The notes beneath the pieces are model-generated. The model saw only the letters and a program-made list of their open reading frames with translations, ran no database searches and had not been told where the DNA came from. This document shows, in pieces, positions 13,197 through 25,774 of a stretch of 64,000 nucleotides of DNA. Origin of the DNA: Unio delphinus (taxonomy: Eukaryota; Mollusca; Bivalvia; Unionida; Unionidae); the NCBI GenBank assembly GCA_029339505.1, contig JAQISU010000058.1, positions 558,001 through 622,000 of the forward strand. Reading direction: 5' to 3'. The position numbers and the translations under genes were made by a program. Position 1 is the first letter of the stretch. Each line of letters opens with the position of its first letter.

Positions 13197-15253
13197 CTTA
13201 AAAATATTAACAAGTGTTTAAAATGTACCATGACACTGTGTGCATAAAAGTATTAATGAATCAGGGTCTATAGTGTTACTGCTAACGTAGAATAATGCAT
13301 TTTAATGACACCTGAATTGTGTTTGATGTTTTTGTATGTTTATAACAATAGCAACATTATTCTGTTACCAATGTTATTTTGTGTAGTTTGGTTTAATGTT
13401 TATTTTTGTTTTAAATAATTGTATCATTTTCAGTCAGAAAATAATTATTTTATACCGCTATGTTTCTTTCACAATGATGAATATATAAATTTCGCATATT
13501 ATAGCGAGTAGAGTCTGAGAATGTGTTTAATGCGTAGATGAAGCTGAGTTGTTGCGAATAGCGAACGCATCCTTTTCTTGTTTTCTAAACCCTGGTTTCT
13601 CTTGATTTACTTTGCATAAGTACTTGCAGAGAGTGCTAAATTACAGAAGACACCCTCCTGTTAAACCTTCAAACAAAACAGAATTAAAAATAAAACAAAT
13701 GGGCAGATGACCACCAAACTCAAATCCATAGCTAAGATAATATTAGAGTTTAGTTCATTTAAGAACATAATATTCCACCCAGCGCTTAAGCGCGCATAAA
13801 CATTTCAACATACTTTATTTCATAAATTTGTAGTTTGAATATATGAGACCAAAGACGTACAGTACAGAAGGTAAATGATTAGAACAGAATTCACTGGCTT
13901 ATAATAGTCATTTAATGCAAGAACTGTAAAGATTTATGAATATAAGAAAGAAATTAGATTAAAAGTCAAACAGGTCATGTAAACGTGTTTACTGGAATAA
14001 ATGTAAAATAATTAGTTTTACAAATTAATCGTAATATCGTTATTTAAAATGTTTAATCACTCATCTTTTGTTAAATTCTCGGCACCATAATTATCATATA
14101 AAACTTTCTAGACGAAAATTATCGCTATGACGTTTTGCAATAGCAGTTAGGCATCCGCATCGGTCAAAAAAGACGATGTTGGATTGAACTATTATTGATG
14201 CAGGGGAAATCAATGTAATATCAGGTGAACAAGCAGTCACGCACATGTTCATTCCCTCCTGTATAGGCGCTCAACTATGAATGGGATAGACGAATAACAC
14301 AAACCGTTTTTAGAACACTTTATTTCTGACATTTATTCTACATTATAAGTTAGCATCATACAAAATTTAACTAAAATATATCTGACGAGAGCCGCTTACT
14401 TCTATCTTTTACGTTGATGCAGGAAGATATTTGTATGGGGAAAATGTGTATTATGTATAAATTGAAATATAAGCCACCACATACCGTACATCAGCGAGAA
14501 AAGAAGTTACTTAATTACCTCTCATTTATTGGACTTTTGTACCGTATATGCCCTGAAAGTGTTTCCCTAAACGTTGTTTATGAACGACGACATGTAACAA
14601 CACTGTTTATATTTGCAGTTAGACTATTTTTCCCAACAGAAGGCGTGGTCTATTTTTATATCACAGCGCTTGACATAAACCGGGTTACACAGGATCACCA
14701 TGTTCAATGACTGTGTCTAAAAACGTCGACATACGTTATTATTGGATGTGTCGTTAAGCATCTCTCGATAAATTTATACAAACGTTTTCAATGGAATTTC
14801 GATAGACAAGGAACGAAAAAAAGTTCATAAATGCCATTTAGAGGTATGTGTAATATGGTTTTCGAGAAAAACACCTATAGGTGCAAAAAGTGACTCAGAG
14901 CGCGTACATGACATATTTGAGTTTTAAAAAATTAAAAGGTGTCAAACACTGTGTAAAACGTTAGGAAAATGTGGAGGCAAGGCAGCTTAAAGACAAAAAA
15001 TATTTAATACGAAAATAGAATAACAAGTCTAGACTACAAGTAAAAAGTACTTTCTTCTAGGTCGAATCGTTACCAGGCGACGGCTAATTATCTGAAAAGG
15101 CAAGGAAATTGCTGTTTGCTAATTTTCATCACCCTTGGAAACACATTCGTGATAGTAACCTAAGCGCTTTAGTAAATATTTTAGACTTGTCCATATATTT
15201 ATGAATGGCATCGTAAATAACGATATTTAATTCATACAGAAGCGTTGTCTTAC
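13197..15253. other. Intron sequence, no feature recognised
   Basis: AT-rich, with ORFs no longer than chance. No repeat family recognised. Confidence 0.5.
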
Positions 15254-15366
15254 AAAACAAGAGAGTATGTAAAGATAAATAACATATGGCGAGGCCTTGA
15301 AACAGATTGATGAGTTGTTCTTTGTAATAAACTCGAAAAGACGACAGACGAAATGTTGTGGACTTT
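15254..15366 (-). CDS. GRIN2-like: Probable NMDA receptor GluN2-like exon, 5' phase unresolved
   Basis: This is a 113-nt segment with acceptor AATCTGCAG before AAAGTCC and donor TTTT then GTAAGAC. In the frame that ends with two spare bases it reads KVHNISSVVF to SRPRHMLFIFTYSLV. It joins in phase to SDEAKSIL of the exon at 13196-13057. The result looks like the GluN2 strand (val-ile-leu-leu-tyr-cys) followed by the glu-ala helix. The trouble is on the other side. In that frame the exon starts in phase 0, while the exon at 25391-25189 ends with two spare bases. All three frames are open, so chance cannot be excluded. A missed small exon, a different donor or a one-base sequence error would explain it. 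Confidence 0.5.
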
Positions 15367-16118
15367 CTGCAGATTCGTGTCTTCAAGGTGGTGATTCCAT
15401 TATATTCTTTATAAATAAATGTTGATTAATGGAACTGCAATTTGTTCTGAAATCGTCATGTGATGGACGGATTCGACCATACCCTCTTCAACTAGAAATT
15501 AGTTCATATCATTGTTACTATTCTGTGTTACTAAAGTTTATGCTGATTTAGCGACCAGTTGGGGTGGGATATGTGATTTGTTTATTACAACTCACTTGAT
15601 TATAATTTCACTGGAACAGATTCTAGAAGACATCATTAGCAGACATAAAATAAGGCAGAAGATGCGTGAATGGTTTATTTGATGCACTCAACACTATGAG
15701 GTTCAGAAAGAGAGCGACTGTCCGATATTTTAAGGTATTGTTACCGTTACCAAGCAAACTGTTTCAGCATCACTACCATACCGTGTTTAACAGGTATTCA
15801 GGTGTTATTCCGAATGGGTTCTCAAAGACCGACAAATTTGGTAACGACATCTACATCAAATACATACCATGACCCAGGTACAATTTTCAATCTGAATGTG
15901 TATATCATTACTGATAATAAAATTGTGATGTTTGAGTTCAAGTGTCCGTTTCATCGATTTGGAACAAAGTTTCTCAAAGAAGACTTTAATCGTTACATAA
16001 ATGATCCACGTGTGATTTAGATCATAGCTTTCTTTAAAAATATAAATGCTTTTATTAGCCTTAGTCAGTCAAGTGAGCAAAGCAATACTCAAATTAGTAA
16101 AGATTTTTATTATTTGGT
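15367..16118. other. Intron sequence, no feature recognised
   Basis: AT-rich, short plus-strand ORFs near 15666-16020 without recognisable motifs. Confidence 0.45.
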
Positions 16119-16429
16119 TTGATTATATTTTTAACGTAGCTCTAACAAGTTTTCAGTCATATCGCTACGATGTCTGCAGTGAGGCAGTTTATGGTGATGT
16201 CTAGAACAGGGGCATCATGCCGCAGACATGTAGCATGATATGCTACCCAATCACATTATCCTGACACCAGGCCGACCGGTCCTAACACTAACCTCGTAAT
16301 GCTTAGCGCCAAGCGAAGAAGTTGTTAGTACCATTTTTGTAAGTCTCTGGTATGACTCGGCCGTGGATCTAATCCACGACCTCCCGCTTCCACGGTGGAC
16401 GCTCTAACCACTAGGTCACCGGAGCGGTT
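16119..16429 (-). mobile_element. tRNA-derived SINE (family B), with tRNA head
   Basis: On the minus strand the element starts at about 16429 with a tRNA-like head. The A box is GACCTAGTGGTTAGAGCGTC, and the B-box region is GGTCGTGGATTAGATCCACG. The body matches the copy at 4757-5004, including CATTATCCTGACACCAGGCC and CAGTCATATCGCTACGATGT read on the plus strand. It ends in an AT-rich 3' tail at about 16119. Confidence 0.83.
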
Positions 16430-16838
16430 CAAGTTAATAAAGAGCAGACACAAAAGAGAGTTTGCTTTGTTCCGGGATGGTGCTGACTTACCGGCAAACG
16501 TACATTATCAGAGTGGCAGTATTTCCGAGTAGCATCAATTTGTAGACATCACTGCCATGATGCCGAAGGAATCATTGCCATAAAATGCGTTGCTGCTGCT
16601 ATTTTGATGCTTATATGAGATTTTCCAGTTGCAGCGCGATTGCGAAGGATCTGACCTAGATCAACAATCAACTAGAACGTGCAGGAAATTAAATAAACTG
16701 GAGGTAAAAGTTTCAAAGATGTAGAATCGGCAATCAAACCCAATTTTTAATAATCACGAGGCTAGTGCGTCTGTATTAGTGCGCCATTGGATAAAGAAAT
16801 ATTTTTCTCGGTTATTTTAATCACTGGGATATGCATTA

Positions 16839-18915
16839 GTGAATGTTTTAGGTGCAGTTACGCAACAGCTGAAAATTGTAATTTCAAGGTTTGTTGTCGA
16901 GTGCTGTCGTTGCATTATTCAACCTTGCCTGGTTTGCGATGATACCAGTTCAAATACCGATGATATCACTGGTCTACAGCCAAAATACTTTCGCAATAAA
17001 TGTAGTCACACCTTACTAATTCTGAGAAGGAAAATGATGAGTAACAGTGTTGGTAGGCTCTGGTATAATATAAATTATACTGTACCATTATAGACGACTC
17101 TTGACTCGGGGATGGTGGAGAAGAAATGGGCTTTAAAGGAAAGGATTCTCAATTGAAATTACTAAAAACATCTTCACTGGGTATGCGAATACAATATATG
17201 GCTGGGTGTTGACAGTACTTGATTGCGTAAGCAAAACATTGAATGATGCGATCTGAAGCTGATATTGAGTCATGCACGATATGAATTTTATCATGTTATT
17301 CCTAGAAGTGATGGATGAAGCAATTCTAAGTTTACATCAATCTGCTGATGAAATTGTTCTATATCAGCTGTAAACATCATACATTGTCGTATTCTGACGC
17401 TCTATTTGTCAGTGTTTGATTTTGCAAAGGGACACATTTCTGTTTAGCTCAAGTCAGCAGAGATGCAGATAGCTTCTGCTATGTGAACAATGCAGATAGC
17501 GCTTATACTGTGTTTGTGGTGAAGTGGTGTTTACACCAAAGAAGCGCAGTATAATCACAATGGATAAGAAAGCATGTAGCCTTTATTTTGGCTGTACAAT
17601 TGGCGATCACGACAAGAGGTGGGCCTCACACATATACTGCAGCACTTGTGCAATAAATCTTCGCCTGAGGTTGAACATCAAAAGGAAAGCTGTTCTTTTG
17701 CAGTGGCAATGATTTGAAGAGCCAACAGATCATGCCATCAATTGTTTCATTTGCGTGGTGCCTCCAGTCTGGAAAGGGCTGTCAAAGAAGAAAACGTGGA
17801 CTGTGCATTATCCAACATTTCATCAGCTATACGCCCAATACCCTACAGAGAAGGAATGTGTGTTCCCGATGCATTAGAATCATCCTCACTTGAGTCAGGC
17901 GAGGAAGAAAAAGGAAAGAAACTTCTATTCCTGAACCATCCATGTTACATGACCTATGTTTCTCCCATTGTCCTGTTTTTTACCAAACTTGATAGCACAA
18001 GGTGAACTGAATGACCTTGTCAGGGATTAGGAACTATCCAATATTAAGGCAGAGATATTGGTCTGCAGACTACAGCAGTTTAATCGCCTGGCAGGTGATG
18101 TTAGGATCACCATATTCCGTGACGGTCAAAAGGATCTTGCTCCATTTGTCTTCATGAAAGGTGATCTTGTAGGCTGCAACGCTATCGATGGTGTGATGGC
18201 AGCCCTCACCATTCATGTTACAGATTAGTGGGGACTGTTGGTTGACAAGTCTTACATCTGTTTAGTTGCATAATGGCAATGTTGTGCCATCAATGCATGT
18301 TGGTCACGCAGTCCATATGGAGGAATCCTAGGATAACATGAAACTATCTTTGAGGTGCATAAATTATGACAAACATCATTGACAGCTTTGTGGTGATTTA
18401 AAGGTTATTATTCTCTTATTTAGTCTGCAGACTGGATACACAAAGTATTGCTGTTTTCTCTTTGAATGGGATAGTCATACGAGAGATTCCCACTACTTCC
18501 ATATACATTGGACACTCCGACAGTCACTGGAACCTGGAGGGAAAAGTATTCAGCATTACCACCCTTGCACATCAAGCTGGTTCTAATGAAGAACTTTGTT
18601 AAGGCCACGGACAAACACAGAAGCAGCTTTCAAGTACCTCCTTGGACATTTTCCAAGGTTAAGTGAATCTAAGATACAAGAAGATGTGTTTTTGGTCCTC
18701 TGACTCGTGAACATTTTCTATACGATGCATTTAACCGTGCACCGCGTGGCATGGAAAATACTGCATGGAAAGCCATTCATTGAGCGGCAAGAACATTTTC
18801 TTGTAAACAACAGAGGAGACAGCTACAGAGGGTAAGTGGAAACCTCCTCAAAACTTACAAAGTCATTGGGTGCAACATTAGAATCCGCAACAACATTAAT
18901 TTTAGTGGAGTGAAG
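16839..18915 (+). pseudogene. Decayed transposon-borne gene of an unnamed widespread family
   Basis: From about 17521 to 18915 the plus strand, read across frames, gives a protein I recognise as one that recurs in many invertebrate genomes without a settled name. Visible landmarks are CSTCAINLRL with a Cys pair (17640), EPTDHAINCFICVVPP (17720), LNDLVRDLEL-like with a TAG (18007-18035) and GYTKYCCFLFEWDS (18434). Further on are HIKLVLMKNFVKA (18568), FKYLLGHFPRLSESKIQEDV (18632) and AWKAIH near 18770, then TYKVIGCNIRI (18858). Stops and frameshifts are frequent, so it is dead. The part before 17521 is included only as possible 5' sequence of the same insertion. It sits antisense in a large intron of the receptor gene. 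Its assignment to a transposon is from memory, not tested. Confidence 0.6.
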
Positions 18916-21900
18916 CGGGTACAGTAATGATTTTAAATAAGGGGTCCCTATATAGGGTATCCAGCTATTTTCTTGATATATATCTTTTCAAATTCAGCAT
19001 ACATATATAAAATCGAACGTAATGAATTTGTGTTTGCTTAGTATATTTCTGAATTATAATATCCTGAACAGTTAATCCAATCTATCTTGCTGCTCTTATG
19101 GCAGGTTAAACCTTGTGACCCTGTTTCCGATCAGATACTAGTGTTTGTATCGCTGTATAGGCTTCATCCTGATGTTCATATTCTTGCAGGACAACATCAC
19201 CAACTGTGATTGTTATTCTTATTTGTGTTCAATGAGCACATTGTCACCATCAAAACATAAGTTTGTTCAAAATTACAACAGACGAGACTGGCATCAGCAT
19301 ATCCCAGGTATAAACTACGAAGAGAGCAAAAATGTATATCTGTTTACAATATGAAATATCTAGGTCCGGAGTATCATGCAGATTATTTACGAGCATTTAC
19401 GTACCAACAAGGAAATGAGTACACGATATAAGTCATTCTGTCTTGACCAAACTCGATGCAATAAACACTGCTTGATTCTTTTGTCAATAATGCTAAATAA
19501 TCCTGATCAAATATTACAGCGATACAAATTTATTTCGATTCCTCAAAATAAACATAACCGAATGATATATGTGAGGATGATACGAAATGTCAATGGAGCT
19601 GTTATCAACATAGTGAGATAAAATCCGTTACATAGAAAATTGAAGATGGAGTTGCCAGCAAGGAATAAAAACAGCCAAGGCTGTATACACCACACACAAA
19701 TGACAACAGGTGTTTTCTTTGGGAGGAACTATCTTCTCTGTACCCAACTAAATCAGAGCACTCCAAACACCAAACAAAATTAATAACTATATACCGCATT
19801 AGCACACATTAAACCATACCGGAGCAAACTTTCTTGTACAACTCAATCAGATAAAAATTAATGGAAAGCTGAAAAATATTTTAGTAAACCTCTTTGGTGT
19901 TGAATACGGCAAGTTATATATATAGTTGATGTTTGAACTGCTGTCTCCTCACCGTTTTGATCTGCTCCATGTAGGAGACGAAAATGCCGGACAATACTGA
20001 TGGATAAGAAAACGTTTCGAAACTAATGAACTGGCAATATACAAATCAGCATAAATTATACTACTGCATGCGCTGTCTACACTGATCCTGCGCTTCTAAC
20101 AAAACTGATATGTATGCAAGAAATAGTTCCATTGTTAACTAAACCAGACAATTGTACAAGCTTCGATAGAACTACCCGTTTTCCATGTGTTTTTTTATGC
20201 AGACTTAGTGTTGTTACTATTAGATATAGCTGACGTTGGAAATAATCCCTATCGTTTCTCTACACGGTGTTATCAAGATCATGTCATGTGTTTATTTGCG
20301 TACCAAAACTACTATATACTCAATACTGGCATGAAAATCTTTTTCATCCGTTTCTTGAGATACCTTGAGAATATCAAACAGGCTAGAGACTGTAGCACAA
20401 AATGGCTCGGCTAAGTAGAATTTTCTTCTTATGCGAATCATCAAGCCAACATTCTTTCCATCCTGTCCATTATGTTGAGGCGGTTATAGAAACTTGATCA
20501 GAAAGGGAGGTTCTAGCATTCACACTTGCTGTTATTTTGTATGCACTGTCACTTATTGGTATACATATACTTTTACTAAGGTTCAAAGCATGCTTTATCA
20601 TGGCGGTAATCCGAATATCTTCATACTTTTTTTTACTATGTCAAGTTTTATCATAAAAGAAAAAGCATGCCTTGGTCTCATCGGACTATCTACCACCTGC
20701 TCTTCTTTTAGACGCAATCACTAATAACGTTCCAAAATTGACACAAACAATTTTCACACGTATATTGATCAAAGAAACTTATAATGACCAAGGACGCCAT
20801 ATATAGTTTATGTTATGGAATAACAACCGGTGATGTACAAGGATTTGTTCGACTCCCAGTATTCATTCGACTTCTCTGACCATCCACAGTCGACTGGAGT
20901 TTATCCTCCAACAAACACTATTTAATAGGAAAGTTCAAAACGAAACATCATGGGGACAATAGCAGAGTTTGGCTAATGAGTAAAATGTACTCAATAAAAC
21001 TTGCTGACGGAAATAAAAACAACAACAACAACGCGTCAATGTAACCAAGTATTCTTGACATAAATAAATCACATTTAATTACTGTCTGTTTGCATTAATC
21101 GGACAAACGCGCATACCGGTAATGAACGCAATACGGACAAATAGTCACATGATGAACACGTGCAGGTTCAGCAAAATCGGATTGAGCTGTAAGCATGATA
21201 CGCGATACACACTAAAACGACATGTATATATCACGTGATATGCTCAGATGATCTGTTGGAAGAGTTCAACCGTATGATTCATATAGTATTAGTGTTTGAG
21301 CGATGAGCATTGTGACAGCTTTAGGTCATAAAATATGCCAAAGAATGAAGCGAAACCAACAAGATTAATAAAAACACCAAAAGGACTTATTAGTTAACAA
21401 TTGTTACGACTCTGTAGTCTTAACATAGGTAACAGAAAGGAAGTGAAAGATATGATACTCGTAAAATTAAAAAAATAATTTATTTCAGTATAACCCAAAA
21501 AGACAATTCAAAAGACACTTACAGTTATATGAATTAAATTCCAAAAAAATGTATTCCTAAGAATAATCATAGATATCCTCCCACAAGTCAAAACGATTAG
21601 AATGTTCCTGATGAGTTCCAATATTCTTGACCATCGTAATCTATCACAATAATATACAATAATCCAAAGGTAGTGGTTTAGTCTAAAGAGCATTTTGTAT
21701 TTCGATGAATAAGTGATTTAAATCAGTCCGCCCAAATTATATATAAAGACAACTAAAAATGATTCCACCGAATGATCGTAAGCAGAAATGAATATTTGTT
21801 TATCAAATCCCCTATTTATACAGACTGTCCTATGATCTGTACAGATTGTACTCGAAACATTAATTAATTGTTAGATGAGTCAGATATTGAACTTTAATTC

Positions 21901-22279
21901 AAGGGAACATTTTGTTTACTTCTTAGAATCATCACAACAACTGATAGACACAACACAAGTCATTAATACAATCAGGTAAAGAATATAAATTAAATATCCA
22001 TAACACAATCCAAAGTAAACATTTAAAAGAAACTAAAATTATTGTGAATTAAATAAAACACATTCTAAATGTCATATCATAAGCCCAGAAAGTAAAGAAT
22101 CTTCCGAATGGCTTATGGTGTTCTTGAATGTGCTGATATACCATAAAATGCAATCTAGTATTTCCTTGAGTGAGTTTACAATGATTGCAAATATCAAGTT
22201 CAGTAAACTGCTCTTGCTTTTGTGTTTCGCATATTACATAACATAATTTGTCTATGTTCATTTATTAATACTTCTTATA

Positions 22280-22283
<4 letters not shown>
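18916..22283. other. Intron sequence, no feature recognised
   Basis: AT-rich sequence. The ORFs (for example 19145-19354, 20187-20414, 21508-21693) are short and have no motif or splice context that I can defend. Confidence 0.5.

Positions 22284-22321
<38 letters not shown>
22284..22321. repeat. (TA)n microsatellite
   Basis: About 19 TA units. Confidence 0.97.
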
Positions 22322-22324
<3 letters not shown>

Positions 22325-22757
22325 ACCATTGCAATTATGAAAATTCGTTTGAGATAATATTTCTGATGAAATCAAATAGTTCACTAGAAGTAAGTATGCA
22401 TATGATCGAGAAGAAATTTTCTAATCTTGTTAACAGATATCTTCTACTCCACCGTGCACATCGTTCATGCAGCTGCGAACAGCAAGGATCCGAATCTGCA
22501 AGCAAACTTGATCAGGATAGGCGAACAGCCTGGATCTGTATCTGCAAGCCGCTTGGACCTGGATAATCAACCAGCCTATATCTGGGTCTGCGAATAACTC
22601 AAGGTCTATGCTGTTCGTTCACATTTTTAAGTAGAGCGAAGAACGTAGAAAGTCGATAGTTTCGTTCAACGGTACTTTCACTTAGATGCGTACGAACTCC
22701 GCTATACGAAGGTATGGTAAGTGTTGTCTTAGATTGAAGTCGCTTCAGAAAATTCCT

Positions 22758-23655
22758 AATGGGTAGACTACAAAGACGTATCTCCCTGTCTCAAGTAATG
22801 GGTAGACTACAAAGACGTATCTCCCTGTCTCAAGTAATGGGTAGACTACAAAGACGTATCTCCTTGTCTCAAGTAATGGGTAGACTACAAAGACGTATCT
22901 CCCTGTCTCAAGTAATGGGTAGACTACAAAGACGTATCTCAATGTCTCAAGTAATGGGTAGACTACAAAGACGTATCTCCCTGTCTCAAGTAATGGGTAG
23001 ACTACAAAGACGTATCTCCTTGTCGCAAGTAATGGGTAGACTACAAAGACGTATCTCAATGTCTCAAGTAATGGGTAGATTAAAAAGACGTATCTCCTTG
23101 TCTCAAGTAATGGGTAGACTACAAAGACGTATCTCCTTGTCGCAAGTAATGGGTAGACTACAAAGACGTATCTCCCTGTCTCAAGTAATGGGTAGACTAC
23201 AAAGACGTATCTCCCTGTCTCAAGTAATGGGTAGACTACAAAGACGTATCTCCTTGTCTCAAGTAATGGGTAGACTACAAAGACGTATCTCCTTGTCGCA
23301 AGTAATGGGTAGACTACAAAGACGTATCTCCCTCTCTCAAGTAATGGGTAGACTACAAAGACGTATCTCCCTGTCTCAAGTAATGGGTAGACTACAAAGA
23401 CGTATCTCCCTGTTTCAAGTAATGGGTAGACTAAAAAGACGTATCTCCCTGTCTCAAGCAATGGGTACACTACAAAGACGTATCTCCCTGTCTCAAGTAA
23501 TGGGTAGACTACAAAGACGTATCTCCTTGTCTTAAGTAATGGGTAGACTACAAAGACATATCTCCCTATCTCAAGTAATGGGTAGACTACAAAGACGTAT
23601 CTCCCTGTCTCAAGTAATGGGTAGACTACAAAGATGTATCTCCCTGTCTCAAGTT
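22758..23655. repeat. 39-bp minisatellite, about 23 copies
   Basis: The unit starts ATGGGTAGACTACAAAGACG and continues TATCTCCCTGTCTCAAGTA. Because 39 is a multiple of 3 and the unit has no stop in two frames, the array is open on both strands. The plus strand reads repeats of MGRLQRRISLSQV (258 codons). The minus strand reads repeats of YPLLETGRYVFVV (241 codons). Copies differ mainly at CCC/CCT/CAA and TCT/TCG positions. I regard both ORFs as products of the repeat, not as genes. It lies in the receptor gene's large intron. Confidence 0.95.
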
Positions 23656-24384
23656 TATTCTTTTCTGACCTACGTTTTGTAATTATTTAAACTGTATGTG
23701 TTCGGACATTTTTTTAAAGTGAGCCATTCGATGGAACGTTAAGCCGAATTTCGGAGAATTTAGATTTGAATAGTTTATTAATGTACCCATATCATGTTTA
23801 TATATTTATACGTGTTTATAATTTTGACCAAAGTGCAAGTAAAGCGGAAACCTTGCCATTAATTTTGAGGATTAAAATAAAATACACGGATTATCTAAAC
23901 GAAAACGTATACCTATAGTATTATAAATCATAAATATCATTTTAAAGGATATTTATTCAATAACATTTTAAATACTAATATTATTTTGAATGGTTTGTAC
24001 TGAACGACACGTCATCTAAATAGTAGTAGATGGAATTCATAAAGTTACTAGTTGAGATGTACTCTAATTCAAATAAGCTTCAAGCGATGTGAATGGAAAT
24101 CACGAGTTTAATAACAACCTTTAACTCGCCTAACATTTGATTAGCTAGCATAATACACGCAACCCTGTTTACCGGTTCGATCTGCAATGTAAATGAGTCC
24201 CTGAGCCGTCTTTATGGTTTAGTATTTACTATGTAAGAAAATTAAGCATTATGCAGTCTTGGAAGTTATTTTGAAATTAATTCATCGTTCCCTGTACTTA
24301 CAGTGCTCTAACATTCGTCCCACGACTGCCTCGATAGTTTAACGTTTTCTCGTGAACCATTATACAGAACCTTTGACTAAAGTA
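23656..24384. other. Intron sequence, no feature recognised
   Basis: AT-rich sequence between the minisatellite and the second hAT MITE. Confidence 0.5.
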
Positions 24385-24392
24385 TACAAAAT

Positions 24393-24549
24393 CAGCGCCG
24401 GATTAAGCACCGTGGAGGCCCATAGGCAGTCAAACTTTTGGGGCCCCAGACCCACGGTCACGGTCTCATGGGGGCCCCTGATGGGGCCCATAAAAGACGC
24501 GGGGCCCATAGGCAGTTGCCTACTCTGCCTAATGGGTAATCCGGGACTG
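24393..24549. mobile_element. hAT-type MITE, 157 bp, with 8-bp target duplication
   Basis: The left end is CAGCGCCGGATTAAG and the reverse complement of the right end is CAGTCCCGGATTACC, imperfect inverted repeats. The octamer TACAAAAT flanks it at 24385-24392 and 24550-24557. The interior is GC-rich with repeated GGGGCCC and GGCCCATAGGCAGT blocks. It differs in sequence from the MITE at 5626. Confidence 0.9.
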
Positions 24550-25049
24550 TACAAAATATACGTATGTAGCATGTAGTGCAGAAGTAAACTTAGACGACTT
24601 ACTTTGCATGGAGTAAGAATACTCTCACTGTGTTCTGTTTAACACCCGCTAAGGCATTATCAATTTTTGCCTCACTGTCCAAATCTATTTCTATCACTGA
24701 TGATAAAGTAAATCTGAAAAATAAGTTAATATTTGTTATGGAGCTAACGGGTAGATAGGAATTTAATTCATGCATAATATAAAACCTGACATGATCACAG
24801 CTAACGAATATGCATTGTTAGGTTCGTACCTTCTACTCACCAACGATATTCCTTGTCTATATTTGCTACGTATTATTGGAATGACACGAAAATTACGAGT
24901 GTAAGATTAGCATTGTTTACTTGTCTTCCCAACATTTCTGCAAAGGAATAAAAGATCATAAATATAATTCGAACTTTGCATTAAATATGAAAAAGCATAA
25001 ATAGACGTAAGTAAAGCATGGAATGTAACCACAAGTATGATTTAGAAAA

Positions 25050-25187
<138 letters not shown>

Positions 25188-25188
25188 C

Positions 25189-25391
25189 CTGTATTTGGTG
25201 ATGTATCCATGTGTGACGCCTCTGAGTTTGACCATTTCTTCCATGCACCCCACGAAATCCTTATTACTAGATATTTTGGTGGTCACTATAGTGAACTCGG
25301 TCCAATTATAGCGGTTAAGAAGATGGATCATTCCCTGACACTGGTGATATAACGTTGGAGCTATCTGCAGTACTCGAGAATCATCATTACT
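25189..25391 (-). CDS. GRIN2-like: NMDA receptor GluN2-like exon: ATD lobe 1/2
   Basis: This exon has 203 nt: 67 codons from phase 0, then two bases. The acceptor is TTTATTCTTCACAG before AGTAATG, a very good one. The donor is AAATACAG then GTATATG. The product begins SNDDSRVLQIAPTLYHQCQG, continues MIHLLNRYNWTEFTIVTTKI and then SSNKDFVGCMEEMV. The pattern of a leu-gln-x-x-pro-x-x-x-x-gln strand, a met-x-x-leu-leu-x-x-tyr-x-TRP helix and an ILE-VAL-THR-THR strand is that of NMDA receptor amino-terminal domains. A TA/CT microsatellite starts directly behind the donor. The exon upstream of this one was not found. Confidence 0.88.
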
Positions 25392-25774
25392 CTGTGAAGA
25401 ATAAACATAAAGGATGAACTGATGCTGTGTAGTACTTGCATCTACGAAAACCATTCATAATTTTCAAATTGTGACAGTCCATAGCCTAGTAGTATAAATG
25501 TCTCACTTTGGGGGAAAAAAAATACATCTCAAGACAGAGAACGTAGATTATAATCAATATTGCGACAATTAATATTTACGATTATTAGGATAATACTAGT
25601 TACAAACGCACCAACATAATCATCCTTTCATCATCTTCATATTCATCGTCATAAGCAAATCATTAAAAGTAGTAATAACCTTTGGTTATTATTGGTCTTC
25701 TGTGTGATAGGTAAATTACACACGTATGCAATTACAGTGATGCCAAACATTTTTACTCTGTATTGCGTCAAAGA
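25392..25774. other. Non-coding sequence, probably intronic
   Basis: AT-rich sequence upstream of the receptor exon on its strand. Nothing recognised. Confidence 0.5.

Noticed and set aside
22758..23655. CRISPR-like or coding interpretation of regular repeats (also 25775-26750 and 37511-39945)
   Set aside because: Units are contiguous without spacers and lie in a eukaryotic genome; they are tandem satellites. The long ORFs follow from unit length.
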